Both the position numbers and the translations under genes were made by a program. From Paenacidovorax monticola (GTDB lineage: Bacteria; Pseudomonadota; Gammaproteobacteria; Burkholderiales; Burkholderiaceae_C): a stretch of 64,000 bases of DNA. Numbering within the stretch: position 1 is the first letter of the stretch; each line of letters starts with the position of its first letter. The stretch lies in NCBI RefSeq assembly GCF_014489595.1, contig NZ_CP060790.1:1302001-1366000 (forward strand), given 5' to 3'. The notes beneath the pieces are model-generated. The model was not told the DNA's origin, did no database searches, and saw nothing but the letters and a program-made list of their open reading frames with translations. This document shows, in pieces, positions 37,921 to 46,568 of the stretch.

Positions 37921-38883
37921 TCAGGCCAGCGCGGCGGCCGCGCGCGGCGCGCCGGGCACTGCGTCGTGCGGTTCATCGCGCGACAGGGCCTGGGCGACAT
38001 GGCCGCCGGCCGGCACGTCGCGCGTGAGCCATACGTTGCCGCCGATCACCGCGCCCCGGCCCAGCGTGACGCGGCCCAGGATGGTGGCGCCCGCGTAGAT
38101 GACCACGTCGTCCTCCACCACGGGATGGCGCGGCAGACCCTTCTGCAACTGGCCCTGGGCGTCGGTGGGAAAGCGCTTGGCGCCCAGCGTCACCGCCTGG
38201 TAGATGCGCACGCGCTCGCCGATCACGGCCGTCTCGCCGATCACCACGCCCGTGCCGTGGTCGATGAAGAAGCCCGCGCCGATGCGCGCGCCGGGGTGGA
38301 TGTCGATGCCCGTCTGCGCATGCGCCAGCTCCGCCACGATGCGCGCGAGCAGCGGCAGCCCCAGCGTGTAGAGCCGGTGCGCGAGGCGGTGGTGGATCAT
38401 GGCCAGCACGCCGGGGTAGCACAGCAGCACCTCGTCCACGCTGCGCGCGGCGGGGTCGCCCTGGTAGGCCGCCAGCACATCGCTGTCGAGCAGGCGGCGG
38501 ATGGCGGGCAGCGACGCCGCGAAGGCCTGGGCCGCCGCGCGGGCGCGCTCGTCCAGCGCGCTGCCGCCCGCATCGGGGCCGGGCCGGGGCGTGCCGGCGC
38601 GCTGCACGTAGGCCAACTCCAGGCGGATCTGCGCCAGCAGGGCATGCAGGGCCGCATCGAGCGTATGGCCCACGTAGAAGTCCTCGCTCTCCTGGCGCAG
38701 GTCGGGCGGCCCCAGGCGCATGGGGAACAGCGCGCCCTTGAGCTGCTCGACGGCATGCGCGAGCGCATCGCGCGAGGGGAACTCGCGCCCGCCGGGCTCC
38801 TGCGAGCGGTTGTTGGCCTCGCGCCATTCGCGGCGCGCGGCGTGCAGCGACTGCACGATGGCATCGGTATCGAAAACGGCCAT
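37921..38883 (-). CDS. epsC: Serine O-acetyltransferase (EpsC/CysE-like)
   Basis: A 320-residue enzyme making O-acetylserine, the carbon acceptor for sulfide in cysteine synthesis. An N-terminal helical domain precedes a left-handed beta-helix of hexapeptide repeats (about 200-300: GIDIHPGARIGAGFFIDHGTG, VIYAGATILGRVTLGRGAVIGGN), with the active His in FIDHGTG. The long N-terminal domain is the EpsC form found in family 2A encapsulin operons. It lies between the rhodanese and the XRE gene. Confidence 0.9.
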   Translation of the reverse strand: MAVFDTDAIVQSLHAARREWREANNRSQEPGGREFPSRDALAHAVEQLKGALFPMRLGPPDLRQESEDFYVGHTLDAALHALLAQIRLELAYVQRAGTPRPGPDAGGSALDERARAAAQAFAASLPAIRRLLDSDVLAAYQGDPAARSVDEVLLCYPGVLAMIHHRLAHRLYTLGLPLLARIVAELAHAQTGIDIHPGARIGAGFFIDHGTGVVIGETAVIGERVRIYQAVTLGAKRFPTDAQGQLQKGLPRHPVVEDDVVIYAGATILGRVTLGRGAVIGGNVWLTRDVPAGGHVAQALSRDEPHDAVPGAPRAAAALA

Positions 38884-38899
38884 GGTGTGCCCTCCGCGC

Positions 38900-39391
38900 T
38901 CAGTCCTGCACCCAGGGCAGGCCGTGGAAGCGCCAGCCGTCGCCATGGCCCCGCTGCTGCCGCGCGTCCAGCTCGCCCTCGAAGCCCTCGAGCACGTTGA
39001 AGACATTGGCGATGCCTGCCTTGGCCGCGGCCTCGGCCGCCAGGGCCGAGCGCTTGCCGCTGCGGCACAGCAGCAGCACGGGCGCGCCGGGCCCGGCTTC
39101 GCGGGCCACCAGGGCCTCCAGCTCGCGCAGGAAGCGCGGGTTGCGCGTGAGCGCCGTGCCCGTGGCCCAGGCCACATGCCGGCTGCCGGGTACCTGGCCG
39201 ACGAACTTGCGCTCCTCGCCCGAGCGCACGTCAACGAGCAGGGCCTGCCCTTCGGAGAACAGCGCCCATGCCACGGGCGGCGCGACGCCCCCTGCATGGC
39301 CCAGCCCCTGGGCCTGGGCGCGCTCGCGCGCGGCCCGCAGCTCGGCGGGGAGGTCTTCGGTGGAGGGGGCTTCGGACAGAACGCTGGACAT
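38900..39391 (-). CDS. Rhodanese-like sulfurtransferase, first gene of the encapsulin operon
   Basis: A 163-residue rhodanese with an N-terminal helical extension. The active loop is LLCRSGKRS (Cys near 116). It can carry sulfane sulfur as a persulfide. Rhodaneses are frequent partners of family 2A encapsulins and probably exchange sulfur with the shell-enclosed desulfurase. It precedes the acetyltransferase gene by 16 bases. Confidence 0.9.
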   Translation of the reverse strand: MSSVLSEAPSTEDLPAELRAARERAQAQGLGHAGGVAPPVAWALFSEGQALLVDVRSGEERKFVGQVPGSRHVAWATGTALTRNPRFLRELEALVAREAGPGAPVLLLCRSGKRSALAAEAAAKAGIANVFNVLEGFEGELDARQQRGHGDGWRFHGLPWVQD

Positions 39392-39501
39392 GCAAGGACT
39401 CCTTGGAAGGTGGTGGCCCCAGGCTGCGGAATGCCGCCCATAGCCACCATGCAGCCCACTGTAGGAGCGCCCCGCAGGCACGCCAACGAAGCAAAACGCG
39501 C

Positions 39502-39515
39502 TTTCTCAGAAGAAA
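39502..39515. promoter_or_regulatory. Palindrome TTTCTCAGAAGAAA before the encapsulin operon
   Basis: TTTCT-CAGA-AGAAA, perfect 5+5 arms, about 110 bases upstream of the rhodanese start. Candidate operator for the XRE regulator of the operon; inference from place only. Confidence 0.35.
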
Positions 39516-39548
39516 AACGTCTGTAGTCCGCACACCCTGCAAACGGCT

Positions 39549-39582
39549 GCGCCCTCCCCCCGCGCTGCGGGTTGGAGGGCGC
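39549..39582. terminator. Strong hairpin after metQ, before the encapsulin operon
   Basis: Nine-base stem GCGCCCTCC (39549-39557) with GGAGGGCGC (39574-39582), just downstream of the metQ stop on the minus strand. No T-run follows, so it may only slow or partly stop transcription into the encapsulin operon. Confidence 0.45.
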
Positions 39583-39620
39583 ATGCCTGCGGTGCGCGCG
39601 GCCTGCGCCGCGCCACGGCG

Positions 39621-40445
39621 TCACTGCAGGAAGGACGGCTTGGCGTAGCCCTGGAAGCGCGTGTCCACCACGGCCTTGTATTCCTTGGAACGATAGGCTT
39701 CCACCAGGTCCCTGGCCCAGGCGCTGTCCTTGTCCTGGGTCTTCACGGCGACCACGTTCAGGTAGTGGTCGGGCGTCTTCTCCAGCGCCACGGCCTCGGT
39801 GAGCTTGAGGCCCGAGGAGATCGCGAAGTTGCCGTTGATGATGGCGTACTCGGAGTCGCCCAGCGAACGGGGCAGTTGCGCGGCCTCCAGCGGGATGAAC
39901 CGGAGCTTGCGCGGGTTCTCGGCCAGGTCCTTCTCGGTGGCGCGCAGCGGATCGATGCCGGGCTTGAGCTTCACGAGCTGGTTCTGCTCCAGCAGCACCA
40001 GGGCACGGGCCAGGTTGCTCGGGTCGTTGGGCAGGGTCACACGGTCGCCCTCCTTGGCTTCGGCCAGGGTCTTGCGGTTCCTGGAGTACACGCCCAGCGG
40101 CGCGATGGGGCCCTGCACCAAGTCCACGATGTCGAGCTTCTGGTCGGCCGCGAACTTCTTGAGGTACACGAGGTGCTGGAAGAAGTTGGCGTCCAGCGAG
40201 CCCTGGGCCAGCGCGAGGTTGGGCTGCACGTAGTCGTTGAATTCGACGAGCTTGACCTTGTAGCCCTTCTTTTCGAGCAGCGGCACGATGCCGTATTTGA
40301 GCTGGTCGATGTTGGAGCCGGCGGTGCCGCCGATCACAAGCTCTTTCTTGGCCTGGGCCTGCGCGGGCAGCGACGCGCCGGCAATGGAGAGGGCCGCCAG
40401 CGACAGGGCCAGGACAGAGCGGCGAAGCAGGGTGGTTTGTTTCAT
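39621..40445 (-). CDS. metQ: MetQ-family substrate-binding protein (paralogue 1)
   Basis: A 274-residue periplasmic protein with a signal peptide ending PAQAQA (no lipobox Cys). NlpA/MetQ pattern: LVIGGTAGSN, VEFNDYVQPNLALAQGSLDANFFQH, LPNDPSNLARALVLLEQ and LPRSLGDSEYAIINGNFA. It differs from paralogues 3 and 4 in lacking [10 protein letters not shown], so its ligand may differ. It closes a metN-metI-metQ operon that points into the encapsulin operon. Confidence 0.9.
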   Translation of the reverse strand: MKQTTLLRRSVLALSLAALSIAGASLPAQAQAKKELVIGGTAGSNIDQLKYGIVPLLEKKGYKVKLVEFNDYVQPNLALAQGSLDANFFQHLVYLKKFAADQKLDIVDLVQGPIAPLGVYSRNRKTLAEAKEGDRVTLPNDPSNLARALVLLEQNQLVKLKPGIDPLRATEKDLAENPRKLRFIPLEAAQLPRSLGDSEYAIINGNFAISSGLKLTEAVALEKTPDHYLNVVAVKTQDKDSAWARDLVEAYRSKEYKAVVDTRFQGYAKPSFLQ

Positions 40446-40486
40446 GGTGTGGTCTCGCGAGGGAACAGTGGAAGAATACGGAGGAA

Positions 40487-41149
40487 TCAGCGCTTGTCGA
40501 GCCGGCGCGCGGCCGTGTTGCCCGCGAACTGGATGATCTGCACCAGCAGCACGAGCAGCGCCACGGTGAGCACCATCACATCGGTCTGGAAGCGGTAGTA
40601 GCCGTAGCGGATGGCCAGGTCGCCGATGCCGCCGCCGCCCACCACGCCCGCGATGGCCGAGTAGGACAGGAAGCTCACGGCCAGCACCGTGAGCGCCAGC
40701 ACCAGGCCCGAGCGTGCCTCGACCACGAGCACGCGCCACACGATCTGCAGCTCGCTCGCACCCATGGCATGGGCGGCCTCGATGACGCCGCGCGGCACCT
40801 CGCGCAGGCACTGGTCCACGAGCCGCGCGAAGTACGGAATCGCCGCGAACGACAGCGGCACGGCCGCGGCCAGCGGGCCGATCGAGGTGCCCGCGATCAC
40901 GCGCGTGAAGGGCACCAGCGCCACCAGCAGGATGATGAACGGGAAGGAGCGCACGGTGTTCACCAGCCAGTTGAGCACCAGGAACGCGGGCCGGTTCTCC
41001 AGCGACTGGCCGGGGCCCAGCAGGAACAGCAGCACGCCCAGCGGCCCGCCGATCACGATGGCGGCCGTGAGGCCGATGCCCAGCATCAGGAAGGTCTGGC
41101 CAATGGCCACCCACAGCTCGGGCAGGATGGAGGAGATGCTTTCAGGCAT
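40487..41149 (-). CDS. metI: Methionine-type ABC transporter permease MetI (first set)
   Basis: A 220-residue permease with five membrane helices and the EAA loop (GVIEAAHAMGASELQIVWRVLVVEA). NTVRSFPFIILLVALVPFTR is the typical MetI segment. The start overlaps the metN stop by 8 bases. Confidence 0.9.
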   Translation of the reverse strand: MPESISSILPELWVAIGQTFLMLGIGLTAAIVIGGPLGVLLFLLGPGQSLENRPAFLVLNWLVNTVRSFPFIILLVALVPFTRVIAGTSIGPLAAAVPLSFAAIPYFARLVDQCLREVPRGVIEAAHAMGASELQIVWRVLVVEARSGLVLALTVLAVSFLSYSAIAGVVGGGGIGDLAIRYGYYRFQTDVMVLTVALLVLLVQIIQFAGNTAARRLDKR

Positions 41150-41978
41150 AGCGCAGGTCGTTGGCGGGTTGGGAGATGGAAGCGGGCGCGCGGGAGCCGC
41201 GCTGGGCCACCAGCGCGTCGATCTCGCGGCCGAGCACGGTGCAGCGCTCGCCGCCGGGCGCGCCCAGTTCGAACTGCTCAGCCAGGCGCCCATGCTCCAG
41301 GATGGCCACGCGGCGGCACAGCGCCTCGACCACGGGCAGCTCGTGCGTCACGATCACGATGGTCACGCCCAGCTGTTCGTTGATGGCGCGCAGCGTCTGC
41401 AGGATGCTGCGCGTGGTCTCGCTGTCGAGCGCCGAAGTGGGCTCGTCGCACAGCAGCACCTGGGGGCGCGGCGCCAGCGCGCGCGCGATGGCCACGCGCT
41501 GCTTCTGGCCGCCCGAGAGCTGCGCGGGGTGGCTGTCGATCTTCTCGCCCAGGCCCACGATGGACAGGCATTCGCGCACGCGGGTGTCTATCTCGGCGCG
41601 CGAGTGGCGGCCGTGGATCTTGAGCGGGAAGGCCACGTTGTCGAACACCGAGGCGTTTTGCAGCAGATTGAACTGCTGGAAGATCATGCCGATGTTCTGC
41701 CGCGCCTCGCGCAGCGCGCGGCGCCCGAGCGTGGTGAGGTCGTGCCCCGCGACGCTCACCCGCCCCGCATCGGGCCGCTCCAGCAGGTTGATGAGGCGCA
41801 GCAGCGTGGACTTGCCCGCGCCGCTCTTGCCCACCAGGCCGAAGATCTCGCCCTGGGGAATGTCGAGCGACAGTGCGTGCACCGCGTCGAACGCCGCTCC
41901 GCCAGGCAGGCGGAACGACTTGCGCACCGCGTCGAGCCGGATCACGGGCGGCGCGGGCTCATGGAGAGGAATGCTCAT
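41142..41978 (-). CDS. metN: Methionine-type ABC transporter ATPase MetN, short form without NIL domain
   Basis: A 278-residue ATPase: Walker A GKSGAGKST, signature LSGGQKQR, Walker B VLLCDEPTSALD. MetN normally carries a C-terminal NIL/ferredoxin-like domain of about 90 residues that binds methionine and shuts the transporter. Here only about 40 residues follow the ATPase core, so this feedback is probably absent. The second set (47247-48314) has the domain. Confidence 0.9.
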   Translation of the reverse strand: MSIPLHEPAPPVIRLDAVRKSFRLPGGAAFDAVHALSLDIPQGEIFGLVGKSGAGKSTLLRLINLLERPDAGRVSVAGHDLTTLGRRALREARQNIGMIFQQFNLLQNASVFDNVAFPLKIHGRHSRAEIDTRVRECLSIVGLGEKIDSHPAQLSGGQKQRVAIARALAPRPQVLLCDEPTSALDSETTRSILQTLRAINEQLGVTIVIVTHELPVVEALCRRVAILEHGRLAEQFELGAPGGERCTVLGREIDALVAQRGSRAPASISQPANDLRYA

Positions 41979-42095
41979 GGAATCGAATCGGCGGCCCGGG
42001 CGAGGATGGCCGCAAGGCGCCCTGGAAAAGGCTCCAGTGTGGCGACGCGCGCGCATGCGCAGAAGGAAGAATTTCAGCGCTGCATATGCGCGATT

Positions 42096-42107
42096 GCTAT
42101 AAGGAAT
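42096..42107. promoter_or_regulatory. GCTATAAGGAAT motif between divergent metN and metQ
   Basis: Lies between the divergent starts of metN (41978) and metQ paralogue 2 (42228). Sequences of the type ATAAGGAAT occur near sulfur-regulated promoters in related bacteria (from memory). Low certainty. Confidence 0.3.
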
Positions 42108-42227
42108 GCAGCAGCCCTGCCAGCACGGACAAGCGCCAAATCAGATACCGATATGCGCAAGCCTTCGTTGGGCGGTGCGCGCGCCGGTGCCACAGTCGCG
42201 CTCCGTTCCACTCTTTGCATGACACCC

Positions 42228-43044
42228 ATGCGCACTGCAATCCCGCACCGCCGCCACCTGCTGGCCCTGGCGGCCTCCGCCCTGCTTGCCGCCCCGTTCG
42301 GCGCCGCCCAGGCCCAGGACAAGAACCGGCTCAAGGTCGGCATCTCGGTCGGCAATGCCGAGCAGATCTTCGAGGTGGTCAAGCGCGTGGCCGCGCGCGA
42401 CGGCCTCACGCTCGACATCGTGGTGTTCAACGACTACCAGCTGCCCAATGCCGCGCTGGCCGCCGGCGACCTGGATGCCAACGCCTTCCAGCACAGCCCT
42501 TCCTGGACAACCAGAACAAGGCGCGCGGCTTCAGGATCGTGCCCGTGGGGCTCACGGTGACGGCGCCGCTGGGCTTCTACTCGCGCAAGATCAAGTCGCT
42601 GGCCGAGCTGCCCGAGGGCGCCACGGTGGGCATCCAGAACGATCCGTCGAACGGCAACCGCGCCCTGCTTTTGCTGCAGCAGGCCGGGCTCATCACGCTC
42701 AAGCCCGAGGCCGTGAAGGCCAACACGGCCACGCCGCTGGATGTGGTGGGCAATCCCAGGCGGCTCAGGCTCGTGCCGCTCGACGCGGCGCAACTGCCGC
42801 GCTCGCTCGACGACCTCGTGATCGCCTCGATCAACAACGACTATGCCGAGAAGGCCGGCCTGTCGCTCGCGCGCGACGCGGTGATCAAGGAGTCGCCGCA
42901 GGGCCCTACGCCAACCTCATCGCCGTGCGCGAGGCCGACAAGGACAAGCCCTGGGCACAGCGCCTGGTGCGCGCCTACCAGTCGCCCGAGGTCAAGGGCT
43001 TCATCGAGTCGAAGTTCAACGGCGCGCTCGTGCCCGCCTTCTGA
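42228..43044 (+). CDS. metQ: MetQ-family substrate-binding protein (paralogue 2, two apparent frameshifts)
   Basis: About 272 residues after repair; signal peptide ends AAQAQ. It has VVFNDYQLPNAALAAGDLDANAFQHSPFLDNQNK and IASINNDYAEKAGL, typical of MetQ; GISVGNAEQIFEVVK replaces the usual GVTAGPH. Breaks at 42497-42499 and 42904-42906 each need one C. It is the only metQ on the plus strand and stands alone, ending in a bidirectional hairpin. An in-frame ATG three codons upstream is an alternative start. Confidence 0.88.
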
Positions 43045-43058
43045 GCTGCCCCAAAGCA

Positions 43059-43100
43059 CAAGAGCCGCAGGCGCCGGGGGCCCGGCGCATGCGGCTCTTG
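43059..43100. terminator. Bidirectional hairpin between two convergent metQ genes
   Basis: Ten-base stem CAAGAGCCGC (43059-43068) with GCGGCTCTTG (43091-43100), extended inward by GC-rich pairing. It lies between converging stop codons; no clear T-run on either strand. Confidence 0.6.
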
Positions 43101-43125
43101 CCATGGCGGCGCGCGCCGGCGGAGG

Positions 43126-43956
43126 TCAGAACGCGGACAGCACCGCGCCCTTGAACTCCACCTCGATGAACTTGCGGATCTCCTCGGAGTGGTAGGCCTT
43201 CACGAGCTTGGCCACCCAGGGCTTGTCCTTGTCGGCCTCGCGCACGGCGATGAGGTTGGCGTAGGGGCTCTTGGCGCTTTCCTGCGCGATGGAGTCGGTC
43301 TTGGGGTTCAGGCCCGCCGAGATCGCGAAGTTGGTGTTGATGGCCGAGGCGTCCAGGTCATCGAGCGAGCGGGCGAGCTGGGCCGCGTCGAGTTCGACGA
43401 ACTTGAGCTTCTTGGGGTTGCTCACCACATCCAGCGGCGTGGCCTTCAGGCCCGCGCCGTCCTTGAGCTTGATGAGGCCTTTGTCCTGCAGCACGAGCAG
43501 CACGCGGCCGCCGTTGGTGGGGTCGTTGGGAATGCCGAACTTGGCGCCCTCCTTCAGGTCTTCGAGCTTCTTGACCTTCTTGGAGTACAGGCCGATCGGG
43601 AAGTTGACCGTGTAGCCCACCGGCACGAGCTTGTAGCCGCGGTCCTTGATCTGCGCGTCGAGGTAGGGCTTGTGCTGGTAGCTGTTGGCGTCCAGGTCGC
43701 CGGCGGCCAGCGCGGCATTGGGCTGCACGTAGTCGCTGAACTCGACGATCTGGATCTTCAGCCCGTCCTTCTCGGCGACCTTTTTCACCTGCTCGAAGAT
43801 CTGGGCGTGCGGGCCGGCCGTCACGCCGATCTTCAGGGGCTTGTCCTGCGCGAGCACGCCGGACGCGAAGCCGGCGGCCAGGGCCAGCGCAAGGGTCGAT
43901 TGGAGCAGGGAACGCTTGTTCACGGGAAATACCTTGTTGACAACGATGTGCGCCAT
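43126..43956 (-). CDS. metQ: MetQ-family substrate-binding protein (paralogue 3)
   Basis: A 276-residue periplasmic protein with signal peptide (LALALAAGFASGVLAQ). Full MetQ pattern: [69 protein letters not shown]. It shares the last about 40 residues closely with paralogue 2 (SPYANLIAVREADKDKPW). Its promoter carries the shared sulfur-type box right before the start, so it is probably transcribed separately from the genes behind it. Confidence 0.92.
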   Translation of the reverse strand: MAHIVVNKVFPVNKRSLLQSTLALALAAGFASGVLAQDKPLKIGVTAGPHAQIFEQVKKVAEKDGLKIQIVEFSDYVQPNAALAAGDLDANSYQHKPYLDAQIKDRGYKLVPVGYTVNFPIGLYSKKVKKLEDLKEGAKFGIPNDPTNGGRVLLVLQDKGLIKLKDGAGLKATPLDVVSNPKKLKFVELDAAQLARSLDDLDASAINTNFAISAGLNPKTDSIAQESAKSPYANLIAVREADKDKPWVAKLVKAYHSEEIRKFIEVEFKGAVLSAF

Positions 43957-43970
43957 GGTAAGCGCGTGCG

Positions 43971-43993
43971 CTTAACACCCGAAAGAATAAATT
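43971..43993 (-). promoter_or_regulatory. Shared sulfur-type box upstream of metQ (paralogue 3)
   Basis: Minus strand: AATTTATTCTTTCG then GGTGTTAAG. It matches the sbp and peroxiredoxin boxes at 18-19 of 23 positions, with TATTC and TTAAG fully kept. It begins only 15 bases from the annotated ATG, so the true start may be the second Met/Val region a few codons in. Confidence 0.55.
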
Positions 43994-44055
43994 TTCATTT
44001 CTTTAGCTCCAGGCAAGATAAGCACTCTTGCCGGCGGGCGTGCCAAGCGCCCGCC

Positions 44056-45144
44056 TCAGCCGCGCAGCGCCACGTTGTTGAGCCTGTCCAGCCGCTCGGG
44101 CCAGGTGCCCGTGGTGGCGGACTGCAGCAGGATGCGCGTCCACGCGATCCATGCGTCCCACTGCACGCGCTTGTCCCAGGCGTTGCCCCAGGCGCTGAAG
44201 GCCTGCAGCGCGCTCTCGGCGGCGCGCCGGGCATCGTCGGGCCGGCGCGCCGACAGGTAGAGCTGGGCCAGCACCATCTGCGGCTCGCCCACCCAGGGGT
44301 TGTGGCGCACGGCCTGCTCCAGCACGGCCGTGGCGGCGTCCAGGTCCACGAGCGGCTGGTCGAGCTGGATCACCGACCAGTACAGCGACGTGGCGGCCGC
44401 CTCGTCGGCCTGCGCCAGCGGCCGGGTGCACTGCTCGAACATGGGGGGCAGTGGCAGTTGGCCGCGCAGGCCCGGGTGCTGCAGCGCGAGCCCCAGGGCC
44501 GCGATCTGGTGCAGCATGCGAGCGCTGGGCCGCATCGGGCCGGGCCACAGCGAGGCCGCCCAGTGCGCGGTCTGCGGGCGCTGCAGCACATGCGGAAAGC
44601 GCGAGAAGATGTCGTCCTGCCAGCTGAACCATTGCTCCATGGCGTCGGCCATGCTCACGATGGTGAAGGCCGCCACCTCGTAGGGGCTCAGGCGCTGCGG
44701 CTGGCCGTCCTTTTCGAGCACTAGGCCGCCGTCGGCCTCGAACTCGCCGGCCAGCACCTTCTGCACGAACTGCGTGCGGCTCATGGTGCAGAACAGGTAG
44801 ACCAGCTGCTCGGCGCCTTCGCCCACCAGCGCGGCCAGGCGGCCGCGCTCGCTCGCGGCGTCGAACTTGACGAGGTCCACGTACGCATTGCCGTACACGC
44901 TGTGCAGCAGCCCGAGCAGGCGCACGTCCCGGGGCTGGCGCCACAGCGCCAGCGCGCGCGCCACGCCCACGAGGTGGTGGCGGAAGGTGCCGGCCTTGTG
45001 CCAGTCCTGCCCCACGCCGCGCGCGAGCACGGTGGGCAGCACGGGCGCCAGGTCGGCGTCGCGGGCCAGCCATTCGTCGTCGAGCAGCGCACGCGCGCGT
45101 TCGAACAGATCGGGGTCGAGGGCTTGGAAAGGCAGGGTGGTCAT
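44056..45144 (-). CDS. DUF6817 / HD-like domain protein with C-terminal helical repeats
   Basis: A 362-residue soluble protein. The N-terminal part ([38 protein letters not shown]) matches the DUF6817 pattern, an HD-like helical domain with His and Asp positions that may bind metal. The C-terminal third looks like TPR-type helices ([30 protein letters not shown]). Function unknown. It overlaps the cupin gene by 4 bases and ends the second methionine-transport operon. Confidence 0.75.
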   Translation of the reverse strand: MTTLPFQALDPDLFERARALLDDEWLARDADLAPVLPTVLARGVGQDWHKAGTFRHHLVGVARALALWRQPRDVRLLGLLHSVYGNAYVDLVKFDAASERGRLAALVGEGAEQLVYLFCTMSRTQFVQKVLAGEFEADGGLVLEKDGQPQRLSPYEVAAFTIVSMADAMEQWFSWQDDIFSRFPHVLQRPQTAHWAASLWPGPMRPSARMLHQIAALGLALQHPGLRGQLPLPPMFEQCTRPLAQADEAAATSLYWSVIQLDQPLVDLDAATAVLEQAVRHNPWVGEPQMVLAQLYLSARRPDDARRAAESALQAFSAWGNAWDKRVQWDAWIAWTRILLQSATTGTWPERLDRLNNVALRG

Positions 45145-45665
45145 GCAAGGGTCTCCAGCGGTGCGGCGGCGCGGCCCGTGTAGCGCGCCACCCAGCCCGC
45201 AGTATCGGAGAAGAGCCGCAGCGCCTTGATGCGCCGCGCGGGGGTGAGCGTGAAGCGGTGCTCCACGCCCGCCGGAATGCGCAGGTAGTCGCCCGGGCCC
45301 ACGCGCGTCACGCACTCACGGCCTGCCGCGTCGAAGAAGCCGAACAGCCCTTCGCCGTCGAGGATGTAGCGCACCTCGTCGTCGCCGTGCGTGTGCGCCT
45401 GGTCAAAGCGCGCCAGGGCTTCTTCGAGCCCCGGAGTGCCGGGGTGCAGCACCACGAGGTCCTGCGAGCGGTAGCCGTGGCGCGCGCATTCGTCCGCCAC
45501 GATGGGCGCCACGGCGGCCACCACGCGGGCCTTGCCGTCCTCGCCGAGCGCGGGCTCGGCCAGCAGCGCGGCCAGGGCCGGCGCAGCGTCCACAGGGCGG
45601 CGCAGCCACTGCACGCCCAGGGCTTGCACGAAGGCGGCGAGATCGTCGGGCACTGCGGTGCGCAT
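45141..45665 (-). CDS. Acireductone dioxygenase-like cupin
   Basis: A 174-residue cupin. The metal-binding pattern [22 protein letters not shown] around residue 90 and HRF further on match acireductone dioxygenase (MtnD), which acts in methionine salvage using Fe or Ni. Other mtn genes are not in the window, so the substrate may be a related compound. It lies between metQ and the DUF6817 gene in one operon. Confidence 0.75.
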   Translation of the reverse strand: MRTAVPDDLAAFVQALGVQWLRRPVDAAPALAALLAEPALGEDGKARVVAAVAPIVADECARHGYRSQDLVVLHPGTPGLEEALARFDQAHTHGDDEVRYILDGEGLFGFFDAAGRECVTRVGPGDYLRIPAGVEHRFTLTPARRIKALRLFSDTAGWVARYTGRAAAPLETLA

Positions 45666-45684
45666 GGCGTGCTCCCTGCGCCGC

Positions 45685-46476
45685 TTACCAGGCGACCGTG
45701 TAGGCGCCCTTGAACTGCGCGTCCACGAACTGCTTGACCTCGCTGGACTGGTAGGCCTTCACGAAGGCCTGCAGGCCCGCATCCTTCTCGTGGCCGGCGC
45801 GGGTGGCGATCACCACCGTCACGTAGGGCGTGTTCGGGTTCTCGAGCGCGAGCGAATCGCCCGTGGGCGACAGGCCGGCAGCCACGGCGTAGCTGCTGTT
45901 CACGGCGGCGGCGTCGAGGTCGCCGAGCGCGCGCGGCAGCTGGGCCGCCTCCAGCTCGATGAATTTGAGCTTCTTGGGGTTGTCCGTGATGTCGAGCACC
46001 GAGGCGCGCGTGGCCGCGCCGTCCTTGAGCTTGATGAGCTTCTGCTCGGCCAGCACCAGCAGCGCGCGCGAGCCGTTGGTCGGATCGTTGGGAATGCCGA
46101 AGCGCGCGCCCTCGGGCAGGTCGGCGAGCTTCTTCACCTTCTTCGAGTACACGCCCATCTGCTGGCGCACGGCGGGCGCCACGGGCACGAGCTTGTAGCC
46201 GCGGTCCTTGTTCTGCGCCTCCAGGAAGGGCACATGCTGGTAGATGTTGGCGTCGAGCTGGCCCTGCGCGAGCGCGGCATTGGGCTGGATGAAATCGCTG
46301 AACTCGACGAGCTTGACCTTGAGGCCGTTCTTCTCGGCCACGCGCTTGGCCACCTCGGCAATCTGCGCATGCGGGCCAGCCGTGACGCCGATCACCACTT
46401 CCTTGTCGGCGGCCAGTGCGGCCAGCGGCGCGAGCGCGGCCAGGGCCAGCGACTGCAGCAGGGTACGTTTGAGCAT
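45685..46476 (-). CDS. metQ: MetQ-family substrate-binding protein (paralogue 4)
   Basis: A 263-residue periplasmic protein with signal peptide ([14 protein letters not shown]). Full MetQ pattern including [24 protein letters not shown] and [16 protein letters not shown]. Start at MLKRT is backed by CGGAGGAA 7 bases upstream. It is the binding protein of the second metN-metI-metQ set. Confidence 0.92.
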   Translation of the reverse strand: MLKRTLLQSLALAALAPLAALAADKEVVIGVTAGPHAQIAEVAKRVAEKNGLKVKLVEFSDFIQPNAALAQGQLDANIYQHVPFLEAQNKDRGYKLVPVAPAVRQQMGVYSKKVKKLADLPEGARFGIPNDPTNGSRALLVLAEQKLIKLKDGAATRASVLDITDNPKKLKFIELEAAQLPRALGDLDAAAVNSSYAVAAGLSPTGDSLALENPNTPYVTVVIATRAGHEKDAGLQAFVKAYQSSEVKQFVDAQFKGAYTVAW

Positions 46477-46568
46477 GGAAATTCCTCCGGTTTTGGTTTC
46501 TTTGAGGCGAAGAAGCCCCGGGCGCTTGCCCCGCAAGTGCCTCAAGCTCTCCTATTCATAGCAGCGGC

